A stretch of DNA of 64,000 nt from assembly GCF_014395225.1 (NCBI RefSeq), contig NZ_CP060723.1, forward strand, positions 6,200,001 to 6,264,000, given 5' to 3'. The notes under the pieces were generated by a model. That model had not been told where the DNA came from. It saw only the letters and a list, made by a program, of their open reading frames with translations, and ran no database searches. The first letter of the stretch is position 1. Each line of letters opens with the position of its first letter. Positions 17,693 to 25,651 of the stretch are shown here, piece by piece. The stretch comes from Pedobacter roseus. GTDB taxonomy: Bacteria > Bacteroidota > Bacteroidia > Sphingobacteriales > Sphingobacteriaceae. The position numbers and the translations under genes are program-made.

Positions 17693-17935
17693 TAAAATAA
17701 TTAAAACGGTTTAACCGGATAAAGTATAATCCGCAATTTATTAAAAAAGATTTAATTTGAGCAGTTAGAAATGTGCAAACGGCAAAGCGTTGAGCGTATA
17801 ACGTTTGGAGCTGGAGAAAAGCCTTCGGCGGCGGCGAGCTGTGGCAAGGCTTGCCTTGGGGCAAAAAATTAACTGTATATGTAATTTATATTGATTTTAC
17901 GCAATAATTTAAACTGAGGATAATATCTTTTTGAT

Positions 17936-18328
17936 TTAAATTAAAAACTTCGTCAACCATTCCATCGCTTTCTTATCATCTGTAAATGATTTCATCGGGA
18001 TGGGCGGGTTTTGAAACTTAAAAAGGATTTTCATAATTAATTGCGCCAAACCCGGTTTAGAAACCATGGCCATCGCAGTATAAATTTGAGGCAACTGCTC
18101 AGTCGAAAATTTTCTTGTTTCTTTATCCGGAACCGGCGAGTTTTTTAAATAAATTAACAGGGGGACTTTCTTGTTATTGGTGATTTTCTTCACCAGTGCA
18201 ACATTGGCCGAAATATTTTCTACAGTACGTAAAATGCTTTTGCTGTACGAAATCAGTATTCCGGTATCCGTTAATAAATAATCGGCAATCTCACCTTCGA
18301 TAAGGTTGTTATCTCTCTCATTACCCAT
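17936..18328 (-). CDS. STAS/SpoIIAA-like domain protein, uncertain
   Basis: This 130-residue cytoplasmic protein starts three bases after the aldehyde dehydrogenase gene, so it is very likely co-transcribed. Alternating strands and helices (ILISYSKSILRTVENISANVALVKKI, VPLLIYLKNS) and a final helix FTDDKKAMEWLTKFLI resemble the STAS/SEC14-like proteins common in this phylum. No catalytic motif is visible. A regulatory or unrelated role is equally possible. Confidence 0.6.
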   Translation of the reverse strand: MGNERDNNLIEGEIADYLLTDTGILISYSKSILRTVENISANVALVKKITNNKKVPLLIYLKNSPVPDKETRKFSTEQLPQIYTAMAMVSKPGLAQLIMKILFKFQNPPIPMKSFTDDKKAMEWLTKFLI

Positions 18329-18331
18329 ATT

Positions 18332-19696
18332 TTATCCCCTTAAATGATAACCTTTTGGTTTAGTAAAAGCCCTCAATCCCTGGTGTGATAAAGTAGCACC
18401 GATACCAGAATATTTTCTTCCGCTCCAGGGCAAGGCTGCACTCACGCGGTCGCAGCAGTTCCAATAACCCGAACCTGCATCAAGCTGAGACAGTATTTTT
18501 TCAGCCTTTGCCTGATCTGCTGTGTAAACTGAAGCGGTTAAGCCATAATCGGTATCTTTCATCATCTTTAAAGCCTCAACATCATCTTGTACCTTCATAA
18601 TGCCTATGATCGGGCCGAAACTTTCTTCCTGCATCACCAACATATCGTTCGTAACATCCGTTAGCACTGTTGGTTCGAAATAATAACCTTTTCCCAAAAG
18701 CGCTTTGCCTCCTGTTAGCAATTTTGCACCTTTATTTAAAGCATCTTTCACCTGGTTTTCCAATACCGATATTTGTTCTTTTCTTGTTAGTGGACCAATA
18801 TAAATGCCATCGGTTGTGGGTAAACCACTTTTCCAACCTTTAACTTCAGTAACAAAGGCATTTAAATAATCGTCGTAATTTTTCTCATGTACGTAAATGC
18901 GCTCAACGGAACAACAACTTTGTCCGTTATTGTAAAAAGCGCCATCAGCTGTACCAACCGCTGCAGCACCTACATCGTCCACATCATCGGCAATGTACAA
19001 AGGATCTTTTCCACCTAACTCCAACTGACAGGGAACTATTTTCGATGCCACTTTTTCGTAGATGAACTTGCCTGTTTTATATGAGCCTGTAAAAAAATAA
19101 CCATCAAAATTCATTTCCAATAGGGTCGATCCTGTTTCTTTTGCACCAATGGCGATATGGAAAACATCATCAGGCACCCCTGCTTTTTTTAACAATTTTT
19201 CGATCTGTAGTCCGGTTAAGGTGGCGTATTCTGATGGTTTGTACATCACCGCATTACCACTTAAAAGTGCCGGGATAAAAACATTTACACCAACCAGGTA
19301 AGGATAGTTCCATGCCGAAATGTTGCAGACCACACCTAAAGGTTCATATTTAATAACCTCTTTCAAACCCGGTTCCTCAACCATTACCTCATCACTTAAA
19401 TATTTTTCAGCATTATTGAGCATCCATTTAATGCGTGCCCTTGCGCCATTAATTTCATTACGCGATTGTTGTAAGGGTTTGCCGACTTCGCTGGTTAATA
19501 CCGACGCCAGTTTTTCTGTTTCAGCTTCCAGTAAATCACTGAATTTCGTAATCACTAAAATCCTTTCCTGAAGAGTTTTATTTGCCCATAGCGGCTGCGA
19601 TTCTTTTAAAGCATCATATTTTAGCTGAAGTGTGGATGAATTATCCTCCGCCAAACTGGTAATGATTTCTTCTGTTGCTGGGTTGATAATTTGCAT
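18332..19696 (-). CDS. NAD(P)-dependent aldehyde dehydrogenase
   Basis: This 454-residue enzyme oxidises an aldehyde to an acid. NAD-binding AWNYPYLVG near residue 120, the catalytic Glu in QLELGGKDP near residue 225 and the nucleophile Cys in NNGQSCCSVER near residue 262 are intact. I set the start at the ATG ending at 19696; an upstream GTG at 19714 lies inside a dispersed repeat. It is the last enzyme gene of the permease/ligase/dehydrogenase cluster. By analogy with PuuC it would oxidise a gamma-glutamyl amino aldehyde to the acid; this role is inferred from context. Confidence 0.92.
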   Translation of the reverse strand: MQIINPATEEIITSLAEDNSSTLQLKYDALKESQPLWANKTLQERILVITKFSDLLEAETEKLASVLTSEVGKPLQQSRNEINGARARIKWMLNNAEKYLSDEVMVEEPGLKEVIKYEPLGVVCNISAWNYPYLVGVNVFIPALLSGNAVMYKPSEYATLTGLQIEKLLKKAGVPDDVFHIAIGAKETGSTLLEMNFDGYFFTGSYKTGKFIYEKVASKIVPCQLELGGKDPLYIADDVDDVGAAAVGTADGAFYNNGQSCCSVERIYVHEKNYDDYLNAFVTEVKGWKSGLPTTDGIYIGPLTRKEQISVLENQVKDALNKGAKLLTGGKALLGKGYYFEPTVLTDVTNDMLVMQEESFGPIIGIMKVQDDVEALKMMKDTDYGLTASVYTADQAKAEKILSQLDAGSGYWNCCDRVSAALPWSGRKYSGIGATLSHQGLRAFTKPKGYHLRG

Positions 19697-19704
19697 ATTC
19701 TTTG

Positions 19705-19792
19705 TTTTTGCCACAGATTTTCACAGATGAACACAGATTTTAAAATGTAATAATCATTAGAATCTGTGTTTATCCTTTTTATCTGTGGTTAA
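19705..19792. repeat. Intergenic inverted repeat, CCACAGATTTTCACAG family, copy 1
   Basis: TGCCACAGATTTTCACAGATGAACACAG at one end is matched by the reversed ATAAACACAGATTC and TTAACCACAG at the other, giving a long imperfect hairpin. It overlaps the stop codon of the amidotransferase-like gene and touches the upstream side of the aldehyde dehydrogenase gene. A second copy lies at 20507-20605 and a half copy at 33371-33421. Confidence 0.75.
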
Positions 19793-20492
19793 TATTTAAG
19801 TTTATCGCATGAATAAATGCCTCATGTATATTTTTGCTAAATGGACTGTGCTGATCTTTCAAACGCTCGGGATGCCATTGCACAAATAACAAAAATGATT
19901 TTCCTTCCGGTTCCAATCGTTCCATGGCTTCGGTAACCCCATCTGGAGAAATTGCACTCACCACCAATCCTTTTCCGGTTTTATCGGTACTTTGATGATG
20001 GTTGCTGTTTACCAATCCCTTATCGGTATTTACAATCTGGTTGAGCCATGAGGATGAATTCACCAAAATTTCGTGGTAGCGGTCTGATTTATCGTGCATT
20101 TTAGAATGATCGAATTTTCCCCAGGTTGCAATGTCGGGAATTAAAGTGCCACCAAAAAATACATTTCCAACCTGCATGCCACGGCATATACCTAAAACCG
20201 GGATTGAATGAGCTTCGGTATAGGTTAAAACTTTAAATTCAAACTCATCTCGTTTTTCATCGATATCATCCTCATAACAATAAGGATAATACTCGGGCTG
20301 GTTATAAAATCTGGGATGAACGTCTTCACCACCGGTTAAAACAATACCATCGCATTTTTTGATCTCGTCGAAATTGTTAAGCTTGTATCCGAGCTGGATT
20401 ACCTCTACATTTTGGTTGTAGGATAAGACCCAGTCCCGGTAAATGGCGTATTTACTGCAATCGGTAACGCCAATAATTATTTTATCAGACAT
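19779..20492 (-). CDS. Class I glutamine amidotransferase-like gamma-glutamyl hydrolase (peptidase C26, PuuD-like)
   Basis: This 237-residue protein has the C26 fold: IVLTGGEDVHP near residue 50, the nucleophile elbow VLGICRGMQVGN near residue 97 and the His-Glu pair in QWHPERL near residue 213. The relatives cleave gamma-glutamyl amides such as gamma-glutamyl-GABA. In this cluster it would release glutamate and the product amino acid from the last intermediate (inference). The final codons and the stop lie within a dispersed repeat. Confidence 0.88.
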   Translation of the reverse strand: MSDKIIIGVTDCSKYAIYRDWVLSYNQNVEVIQLGYKLNNFDEIKKCDGIVLTGGEDVHPRFYNQPEYYPYCYEDDIDEKRDEFEFKVLTYTEAHSIPVLGICRGMQVGNVFFGGTLIPDIATWGKFDHSKMHDKSDRYHEILVNSSSWLNQIVNTDKGLVNSNHHQSTDKTGKGLVVSAISPDGVTEAMERLEPEGKSFLLFVQWHPERLKDQHSPFSKNIHEAFIHAINLNINHR

Positions 20493-20506
20493 AGTCCATT
20501 ATGTTT

Positions 20507-20605
20507 TGCCACAGGTTTTCACAGATGAACACAGATTTGGATTGTGATTTTTTATTAAGTAATACCACCTTTTATCTGTTTTCATCCTTTTTATCTGTGG
20601 TTAAT
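20507..20605. repeat. Intergenic inverted repeat, CCACAGATTTTCACAG family, copy 2
   Basis: TTTTGCCACAGGTTTTCACAG at the left and CCTTTTTATCTGTGGTTAAT at the right pair with each other. The ends match copy 1 closely; the middle differs. It fills the gap between the amidotransferase-like gene and the iron alcohol dehydrogenase gene. Confidence 0.75.
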
Positions 20606-20612
20606 GATTACT

Positions 20613-21761
20613 TTAAAGAGCACTTAAGTACAATTGTTTAAAATCTTCTCTGCTTACTGGTTTAGGATTGTTTGGATGTGCGAAATCTGCAAATGCTAAA
20701 TCGGCAAGTGTTTCTATGTGTTCATTTTTAACGCCAATATCACTCAATTTATGCGGAATATTGACTTTCGTGTTCAAATCGAACAGATATTTTACAACGG
20801 CTTCGCCATTTTCCTCTTTAAGCTCGAGTGTTCGGGCAATTTTTTTAAACCGGTCTTCAAAACCCGCAATGTTGAATTGCATGCCATAAGGAATATTCAC
20901 GGCATTTGCGAGGCCGTGGTGGGTATCTAAAAGGGAAGAAAGCGGATGCGCCAACGAGTGGACAACGCCTAAACCTTTTTGAAAGGCAATGGCGCCCATC
21001 ATCGAGGCCATTAACATTTTGCTCCTGCTTTCTAAATCGGGCTTATTGGTGGCACGTTCCAACGAATCTTTGATCAACGAAATACCTTCTAAGGCAATTC
21101 CATCACACATCGGGTGGAAATTTTTTGCCAGATAAGCTTCCATATTGTGGGTGAGGGCATCCATACCTGTTGCTGCCGTTATGAAAGGTGGTAAATCCAT
21201 GGTTAACTCCGGATCTGCAAAAACGATCTGCGCCATTAATTTTTGCGAGAACAAGATTTTTTTCTGATGCGTTTCATCATCGGCGATTATGGCACTGCGG
21301 CCAACCTCACTTCCGGTACCTGATGTGGTTGGGATGGTGATAAAATGGGGAACATCATTGGTTACGTAAATATCACCACCGATTAAATCATCATATTTAA
21401 ATAAATCTTCGCGATGGTTAACACGCAGGACAATGGCACGGGCAACATCCAAAGCTGCACCTCCTCCAATACCAATAATGCTATCGCGATGGGTAGCATC
21501 CCAGGCATCAGTACCTTTGTAAACATCGCTTTTTACAGGGTTTTTGTGTATGTCGCTAAAAACCTCAACAGAAATATTTTTTGACTTTAAGTCTTCAACA
21601 ATTTTTTTAAAAAACGGAAGTTGGGCAATGGTTGGATCGGTAACAATTAATGGCGCTTTTAATTGGTTTTTGCTTAAATAAGCTGGTAATTCTTTTACGG
21701 CACCTGCACCAAAACGGATGGTTGTGGGGAAATTAAACTGATGGATTTTATCAAATATCAT
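20613..21761 (-). CDS. Iron-containing (group III) alcohol dehydrogenase
   Basis: This 382-residue NAD(P)-dependent enzyme has GIGGGAALDVARA near residue 96, PTTSGTGSE near residue 140 and the metal-binding region with TGMDALTHNMEAY near residue 197 and VHSLAHPLSSLLDTHHGLANA near residue 265. The Asp and three His ligands appear present. In the canonical putrescine (Puu) pathway this step is an amine oxidase. The presence of an alcohol dehydrogenase instead suggests the substrate is a gamma-glutamylated amino alcohol (inference). Confidence 0.92.
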   Translation of the reverse strand: MIFDKIHQFNFPTTIRFGAGAVKELPAYLSKNQLKAPLIVTDPTIAQLPFFKKIVEDLKSKNISVEVFSDIHKNPVKSDVYKGTDAWDATHRDSIIGIGGGAALDVARAIVLRVNHREDLFKYDDLIGGDIYVTNDVPHFITIPTTSGTGSEVGRSAIIADDETHQKKILFSQKLMAQIVFADPELTMDLPPFITAATGMDALTHNMEAYLAKNFHPMCDGIALEGISLIKDSLERATNKPDLESRSKMLMASMMGAIAFQKGLGVVHSLAHPLSSLLDTHHGLANAVNIPYGMQFNIAGFEDRFKKIARTLELKEENGEAVVKYLFDLNTKVNIPHKLSDIGVKNEHIETLADLAFADFAHPNNPKPVSREDFKQLYLSAL

Positions 21762-21947
21762 GATATTCTTATTTTACTATTTTAGGTATTTAAGACCTGT
21801 TCTTTTTAATTTATTTCTAACAGTCAGCGATTAACTACGGTGTTCTAAGGTGACTTAGGTAGTCAACATTTTAGCATGTTTTATTTTTTACCACCTTAGT
21901 CACCTAAGGTTCAGTGTAAATTGTTCTAAAGAACGATCGTCATTCCC

Positions 21948-22013
21948 ACGCATGCGGGAATTTTAATGCAACCTACAAACCCTACAAATGCATTAAGGTT
22001 CCCAATGACAAAT
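21948..22013. repeat. GTCATTCCC...TTAATGCA hairpin repeat, copy 1
   Basis: GTCATTCCCACGCATGCGGG followed by TTTTAATGCA pairs with TGCATTAAGGTTCCCAATGAC. A related copy is at 28313-28383. Confidence 0.65.
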
Positions 22014-22024
22014 TCTAAAAAATG

Positions 22025-22111
22025 GATCGTCATTTCGACTGAAGCATAGCGGAACGGAGAAATCTTTGGACTATGTTAAAAGATTTCTCCACTGCGGTCG
22101 AAATGACGATC
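22025..22111. repeat. Long hairpin repeat (TCGTCATTTCGAC family), copy 1
   Basis: The outer arms are ATCGTCATTTCGAC and GGTCGAAATGACGAT. The inner arms are GGAGAAATCTTT and AAAGATTTCTCC around the loop GGACTATGTTA. A nearly identical copy sits at 43073-43157. Both are between genes. Confidence 0.8.
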
Positions 22112-22178
22112 CTACTACTTGTCATTCCAACTCCTTTGTTTTTCTAAAACTCGACTTCCCAGCATGACTACACTATGC

Positions 22179-23540
22179 TTAAATAATTTCTAAATACCTT
22201 TTCAACTCCCAATCGGTTACTACTTTGGCATATTGTTTACATTCCCATTCGCGTGTCATCGTAAAATGATCAACGAAATCTTCGCCCAATAATGTTTTGG
22301 CCAGATCTGAATTTTTCATCTTTTGTGTGGCTTCGAATAAATTATGGGATAATATACCATTTGATAAATCGGTATATCCGTTTCCTTTCGTAGCAGGCTG
22401 TTCCAGTTTAAGTTTATTTTTAACGCCATACATTCCGGCAGCCAGGCAGGCCGAAAGCGCTAAGTATGGGTTAGTATCAGATCCTACTATCCGTGTTTCT
22501 AAACGCGAAGCCTTTTTGCTTCCCGGCAGGGCGCGTAATGCCGTAGTGCGGTTGTCGATTCCCCAGGTTACGGTAGTTGGTGCCCATGCGCCCTCAACCA
22601 AACGTTTATAGCTGTTTATGGTAGGCGCAATCATTGGCAAAAGGTGTGGAAGGCAATGCAGCTGACCAGCGATATAACTTTTCATGATTTCGCTCATTTT
22701 ATCCGGATCCTTTTCCTCGTAAAACAGGTTGGTTTTGTTGTTACTGTCCCATAAGCTTTGATGCACATGTCCGCTGCAACCAGGTAAGTTTTCGCTTATT
22801 TTAGCCATAAAAGTAGCCAGGATTCCATGTTTGTAGGCAATTTCCTTTACGGCTGTTTTAAATAAAATCGCTTGATCGGCAGCTTGTAAAGCCGGAGCAT
22901 ATTTGATAGCTGCTTCGTAAACCCCTGGTCCGGTTTCGGTATGCAAGCCTTCAATCGGGATGTCGAATTTATTCAGCAGTTCGAACAGGTCGCCCATAAA
23001 TTCATTCCGGTAAGTGCTCCTTAAAATGGAATAGCCGAACATGCCCGGACTTAAAGGTTTTAAATTAGTAAAACCTTTCTCATGGATGGTTTCTGGCGTT
23101 TCCGAAAAATTGAACCATTCAAATTCCTGTGCAAAAAGTGGTGAAAAGCCTTCATTTTCACATTCTGTGATCAGTTTTTTTAACAGCTGTCTTGGGCAAA
23201 CAAAATTTGGTTGATCCTGGTCATCAATAAAATCGCCCAAAAAGAATGGCACCTCATTTTCCCATGGGATTTTTCGAAAGGTTGAGAGATCGATTTTCAC
23301 CTGGGCATCCGGATAACCCGTATGCCAACCTGTATATTTCCCGTTTTCGTACGCCAGATCGCCTGCATCCCAGCCGAAAGTAACATCACAGAAACCCAGG
23401 CGACCTTCAGCCAGTGATGCAAACTTTTCGGCAGCGACATATTTCCCTCTTAAAATGCCGTCGATATCAGCAACAGCCAATTTAACTTTTCCTGATGGAT
23501 GATGTTTTACATAATCAAGAATTTCTTTGCTAGTACTCAT
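22179..23540 (-). CDS. Glutamine synthetase-like gamma-glutamyl-amine ligase (PuuA/IpuC/GlnA4-like)
   Basis: This 453-residue protein has the glutamine synthetase fold. The metal ligands are in AQEFEWFNF near residue 140 and ETGPGVYEAA near residue 203, with GHVHQSLWD near residue 258 and RLETRIVGSDTNPYLA near residue 345. Its length and motifs fit the GlnT/PuuA group, which ligates glutamate to amines with ATP rather than making glutamine. Its ATG overlaps the stop of the permease gene (TAATG), so the two are translationally coupled, pointing to an imported amine as substrate. Which amine is inferred below. Confidence 0.88.
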   Translation of the reverse strand: MSTSKEILDYVKHHPSGKVKLAVADIDGILRGKYVAAEKFASLAEGRLGFCDVTFGWDAGDLAYENGKYTGWHTGYPDAQVKIDLSTFRKIPWENEVPFFLGDFIDDQDQPNFVCPRQLLKKLITECENEGFSPLFAQEFEWFNFSETPETIHEKGFTNLKPLSPGMFGYSILRSTYRNEFMGDLFELLNKFDIPIEGLHTETGPGVYEAAIKYAPALQAADQAILFKTAVKEIAYKHGILATFMAKISENLPGCSGHVHQSLWDSNNKTNLFYEEKDPDKMSEIMKSYIAGQLHCLPHLLPMIAPTINSYKRLVEGAWAPTTVTWGIDNRTTALRALPGSKKASRLETRIVGSDTNPYLALSACLAAGMYGVKNKLKLEQPATKGNGYTDLSNGILSHNLFEATQKMKNSDLAKTLLGEDFVDHFTMTREWECKQYAKVVTDWELKRYLEII

Positions 23541-24853
23541 TAATCTGCCTTTTTAAAGATTTTATATAGAAGAAATATGCCTAAAATAATGCCTGAGTAA
23601 ATTAAACCTAATTTAAGATTATAAATCATCATTGCGATAAAAGAAACAAAGGAAATAATTAAGGCAATGATGGGAAATAATGGATAAACCGGTGTTTTGA
23701 AGGGCCTCGCCATTTCAGGACTGTTTTTTCGGAGTACCATTACTGAAACCATCGATATGATATATAAAGTTAAGGCACCAAATACAGAAATAATGATAAT
23801 TTCGGCGGTTTTGCCCGATACAAGGGCGATGATGCCAATGACCATATTACCGATCAGCGCATTAGCCGGTGTTTGAAATTTCGGGGAGATTTTTCCCAAT
23901 ATTGCAGGGATGCTTTTCACTCTTCCCATTTCGTAGGTAGACCTGCCAGCTGCTAAAACCAATCCATGGAAGGAGGCAACCAAGCCAAATAGGCCAACCG
24001 TAATGAGTAAGTGGTACATTAAATGATTATCGCCCGTAATCATTGAAAGGGCTAAAGGTAGAGGTGAATCGGAAGTTTCGCCCGATTTTCCGTTTTTATA
24101 CACAATGGCTTCCCAACCGCCAATGCCAATGGTAGAAATAAAAACCAGTACACATAATACAACCAGGGTAAATATGCCCCATCCAAAACCTTTGCTGATG
24201 TCTCGTTGCGGGTTTTTGGTCTCCTCAGCGACATTGGCAATGCCCTCAATACCCAGAAAAAACCAGATGGCAAAGGGGATCGCTGCAAAAACACCACTCC
24301 AGCCGTTTGGGAAACTATTGTGTGTCAGATTTTCTGTATGAAATTTCGGCAATGTAATGCCTGAGAACAAGAGGAGTTCGCCAACAGCTAGAACCGTAAT
24401 AATGACTTCAAAAGAAGCCGCTGCCTTTATACCATAAATATTTAAAGCTGTAAAAATAAAATAAACGGCAATGGCACTAGTAAGAATGGATACCTGTGGG
24501 AAAAACGCATTAAAATAAGCACCAATGGCAAAAGCAATGGCAGGAGGGGCAAATATAAATTCGACCATTTGTGCAATACCCGCAATAAAACCCATGTTTT
24601 TGCCCAGGGCTGTGTTGGCATAATCGAAAACCCCACCTGCTTTTGGTATGGCACAGGCCAGTTCGGCATAACTGAAACTAAAGGTAACATACATCACCAT
24701 GATGGCAACCGTAGCGATGGCCATGCCCAAAGTACCCCCTTTTTCGAGACCTAAATTCCAGCCGAAATACATTCCCGAAATTACATAACCCACGCCAAGC
24801 CCCCAGAGCATAAAGGGGGTAAGCGTTTTCTTTAAGCCATCTTTTTGTTCCAT
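23540..24853 (-). CDS. APC-superfamily amino acid/amine permease (ethanolamine permease-like)
   Basis: This 437-residue polytopic inner-membrane protein has about 12 hydrophobic segments. The N-terminal pattern LTPFMLWGLGVGYVISGMYFGWNLGLEKGG resembles the ethanolamine permease branch of the APC superfamily. The conserved glutamate region IWFFLGIEGIANVAEETKNPQRD lies near residue 205. It would import an amine or amino alcohol. It heads the catabolic cluster and overlaps the next gene by one base. Assignment to ethanolamine, rather than putrescine or another amine, is by overall resemblance. Confidence 0.85.
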   Translation of the reverse strand: MEQKDGLKKTLTPFMLWGLGVGYVISGMYFGWNLGLEKGGTLGMAIATVAIMVMYVTFSFSYAELACAIPKAGGVFDYANTALGKNMGFIAGIAQMVEFIFAPPAIAFAIGAYFNAFFPQVSILTSAIAVYFIFTALNIYGIKAAASFEVIITVLAVGELLLFSGITLPKFHTENLTHNSFPNGWSGVFAAIPFAIWFFLGIEGIANVAEETKNPQRDISKGFGWGIFTLVVLCVLVFISTIGIGGWEAIVYKNGKSGETSDSPLPLALSMITGDNHLMYHLLITVGLFGLVASFHGLVLAAGRSTYEMGRVKSIPAILGKISPKFQTPANALIGNMVIGIIALVSGKTAEIIIISVFGALTLYIISMVSVMVLRKNSPEMARPFKTPVYPLFPIIALIISFVSFIAMMIYNLKLGLIYSGIILGIFLLYKIFKKAD

Positions 24854-24990
24854 GGGTAGGATTTACAAGATTTAAATAGGTTTATAAAATTTGCTCGAAA
24901 ATGATAAACTATTAGCCTCGGTATCTGATGTTTAAAGTAGTAATTATTTTTTAGTTAAGGAGATAATATATTTCATTTCTGATTAAAATA

Positions 24991-25020
24991 AAAAAACCAA
25001 TGCCTGAGCATTGGTTTCAA
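24991..25020 (-). terminator. Terminator after the YiaA-like gene
   Basis: AACCAATGC-CTGA-GCATTGGTT has a 9-bp stem. On the minus strand it is followed by a run of T residues (TTTTTTTATTTTAAT), about 30 bases after the stop codon. Confidence 0.8.
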
Positions 25021-25047
25021 TAAATTTGTTAAGAATAGGGTCTGTGA

Positions 25048-25455
25048 CTACTCCGAATCGCGGTTTTTATTTACAATCTGACTGTCTCTCGTGTTCTTCT
25101 GCACCGTTATAGCGCCAAAAAGCGAGAGTAGAAAGGCGAAGGCATAAAACCCTTTTTCGCTGGGTAACAAAGTGGCATTCCACAAACCAATTACCAGTAA
25201 GGTGATGGTTAATAGCGTAGAAAACCAGCTGATACCGTAATAAATTTCGGTAACCGGAATTCCTTCCAGTTTATCGCGAACAGCTTTTTGTAAAGAGATT
25301 ACGGCAAAAAGGCCAAACATCAATACGGTAAAATAATATCCTTTTTCGTTGAGAAGCATATCAGAACGCCACAGGCCTACAATAAAGCCGATCATTCCGA
25401 TACCTAATGCCATCCAGGCCGCAGCCACGAATGCATTCGATGGTTTTTGATTCAT
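25048..25455 (-). CDS. YiaA/YiaB-type inner-membrane protein
   Basis: This 135-residue protein has two copies of a two-helix unit. The units are at about residues 6-62 (FVAAAWMALGIGMIGFIVGLW, YYFTVLMFGLFAVISLQKAVRD) and about 72-125 (WFSTLLTITLLVIGLWNA, FYAFAFLLSLFGAITVQKNTRD). The repeated QK..RD ends are the YiaAB signature. Function is not known. It is monocistronic, closed by its own terminator, so it is probably not part of the amine cluster. Confidence 0.85.
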   Translation of the reverse strand: MNQKPSNAFVAAAWMALGIGMIGFIVGLWRSDMLLNEKGYYFTVLMFGLFAVISLQKAVRDKLEGIPVTEIYYGISWFSTLLTITLLVIGLWNATLLPSEKGFYAFAFLLSLFGAITVQKNTRDSQIVNKNRDSE

Positions 25456-25651
25456 TGTTTTGAGATTTAATTTATTTCAATAGAAAACGTTAAAGATTTC
25501 TGAATGTTATTATTTGTCTAATATATAAATTGCTTGCAAATAAGGACTAATTTAAATCGACGCGTTTTCACTTTAACTTATTTTGACAGGATAGATAAAA
25601 ACATTATCTGTGCTTTAGGGTTAATCATTTTAAACACTTTATCTTAGTAAG

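Larger units (their letters stand above)
21762..22178. other. Gene-free stretch packed with hairpin repeats
   Basis: No gene is visible between the ligase and the alcohol dehydrogenase genes. In order there are: an imperfect pair CTAAGGTGACTTAGG / CCTTAGTCACCTAAGG (about 21842-21911); a hairpin of the GTCATTCCC...GGGAAT family (21948-22013); and a long near-perfect hairpin (22025-22111). Confidence 0.65.

Noticed and set aside
19697..19714. GTG extension of the aldehyde dehydrogenase
   Set aside because: The extra codons come from a dispersed repeat, and family members begin near the ATG at 19696.
21762..22178. Possible CRISPR-like or tandem repeat block
   Set aside because: The repeats are different hairpins, not direct repeats with regular spacers, and no cas gene is near.
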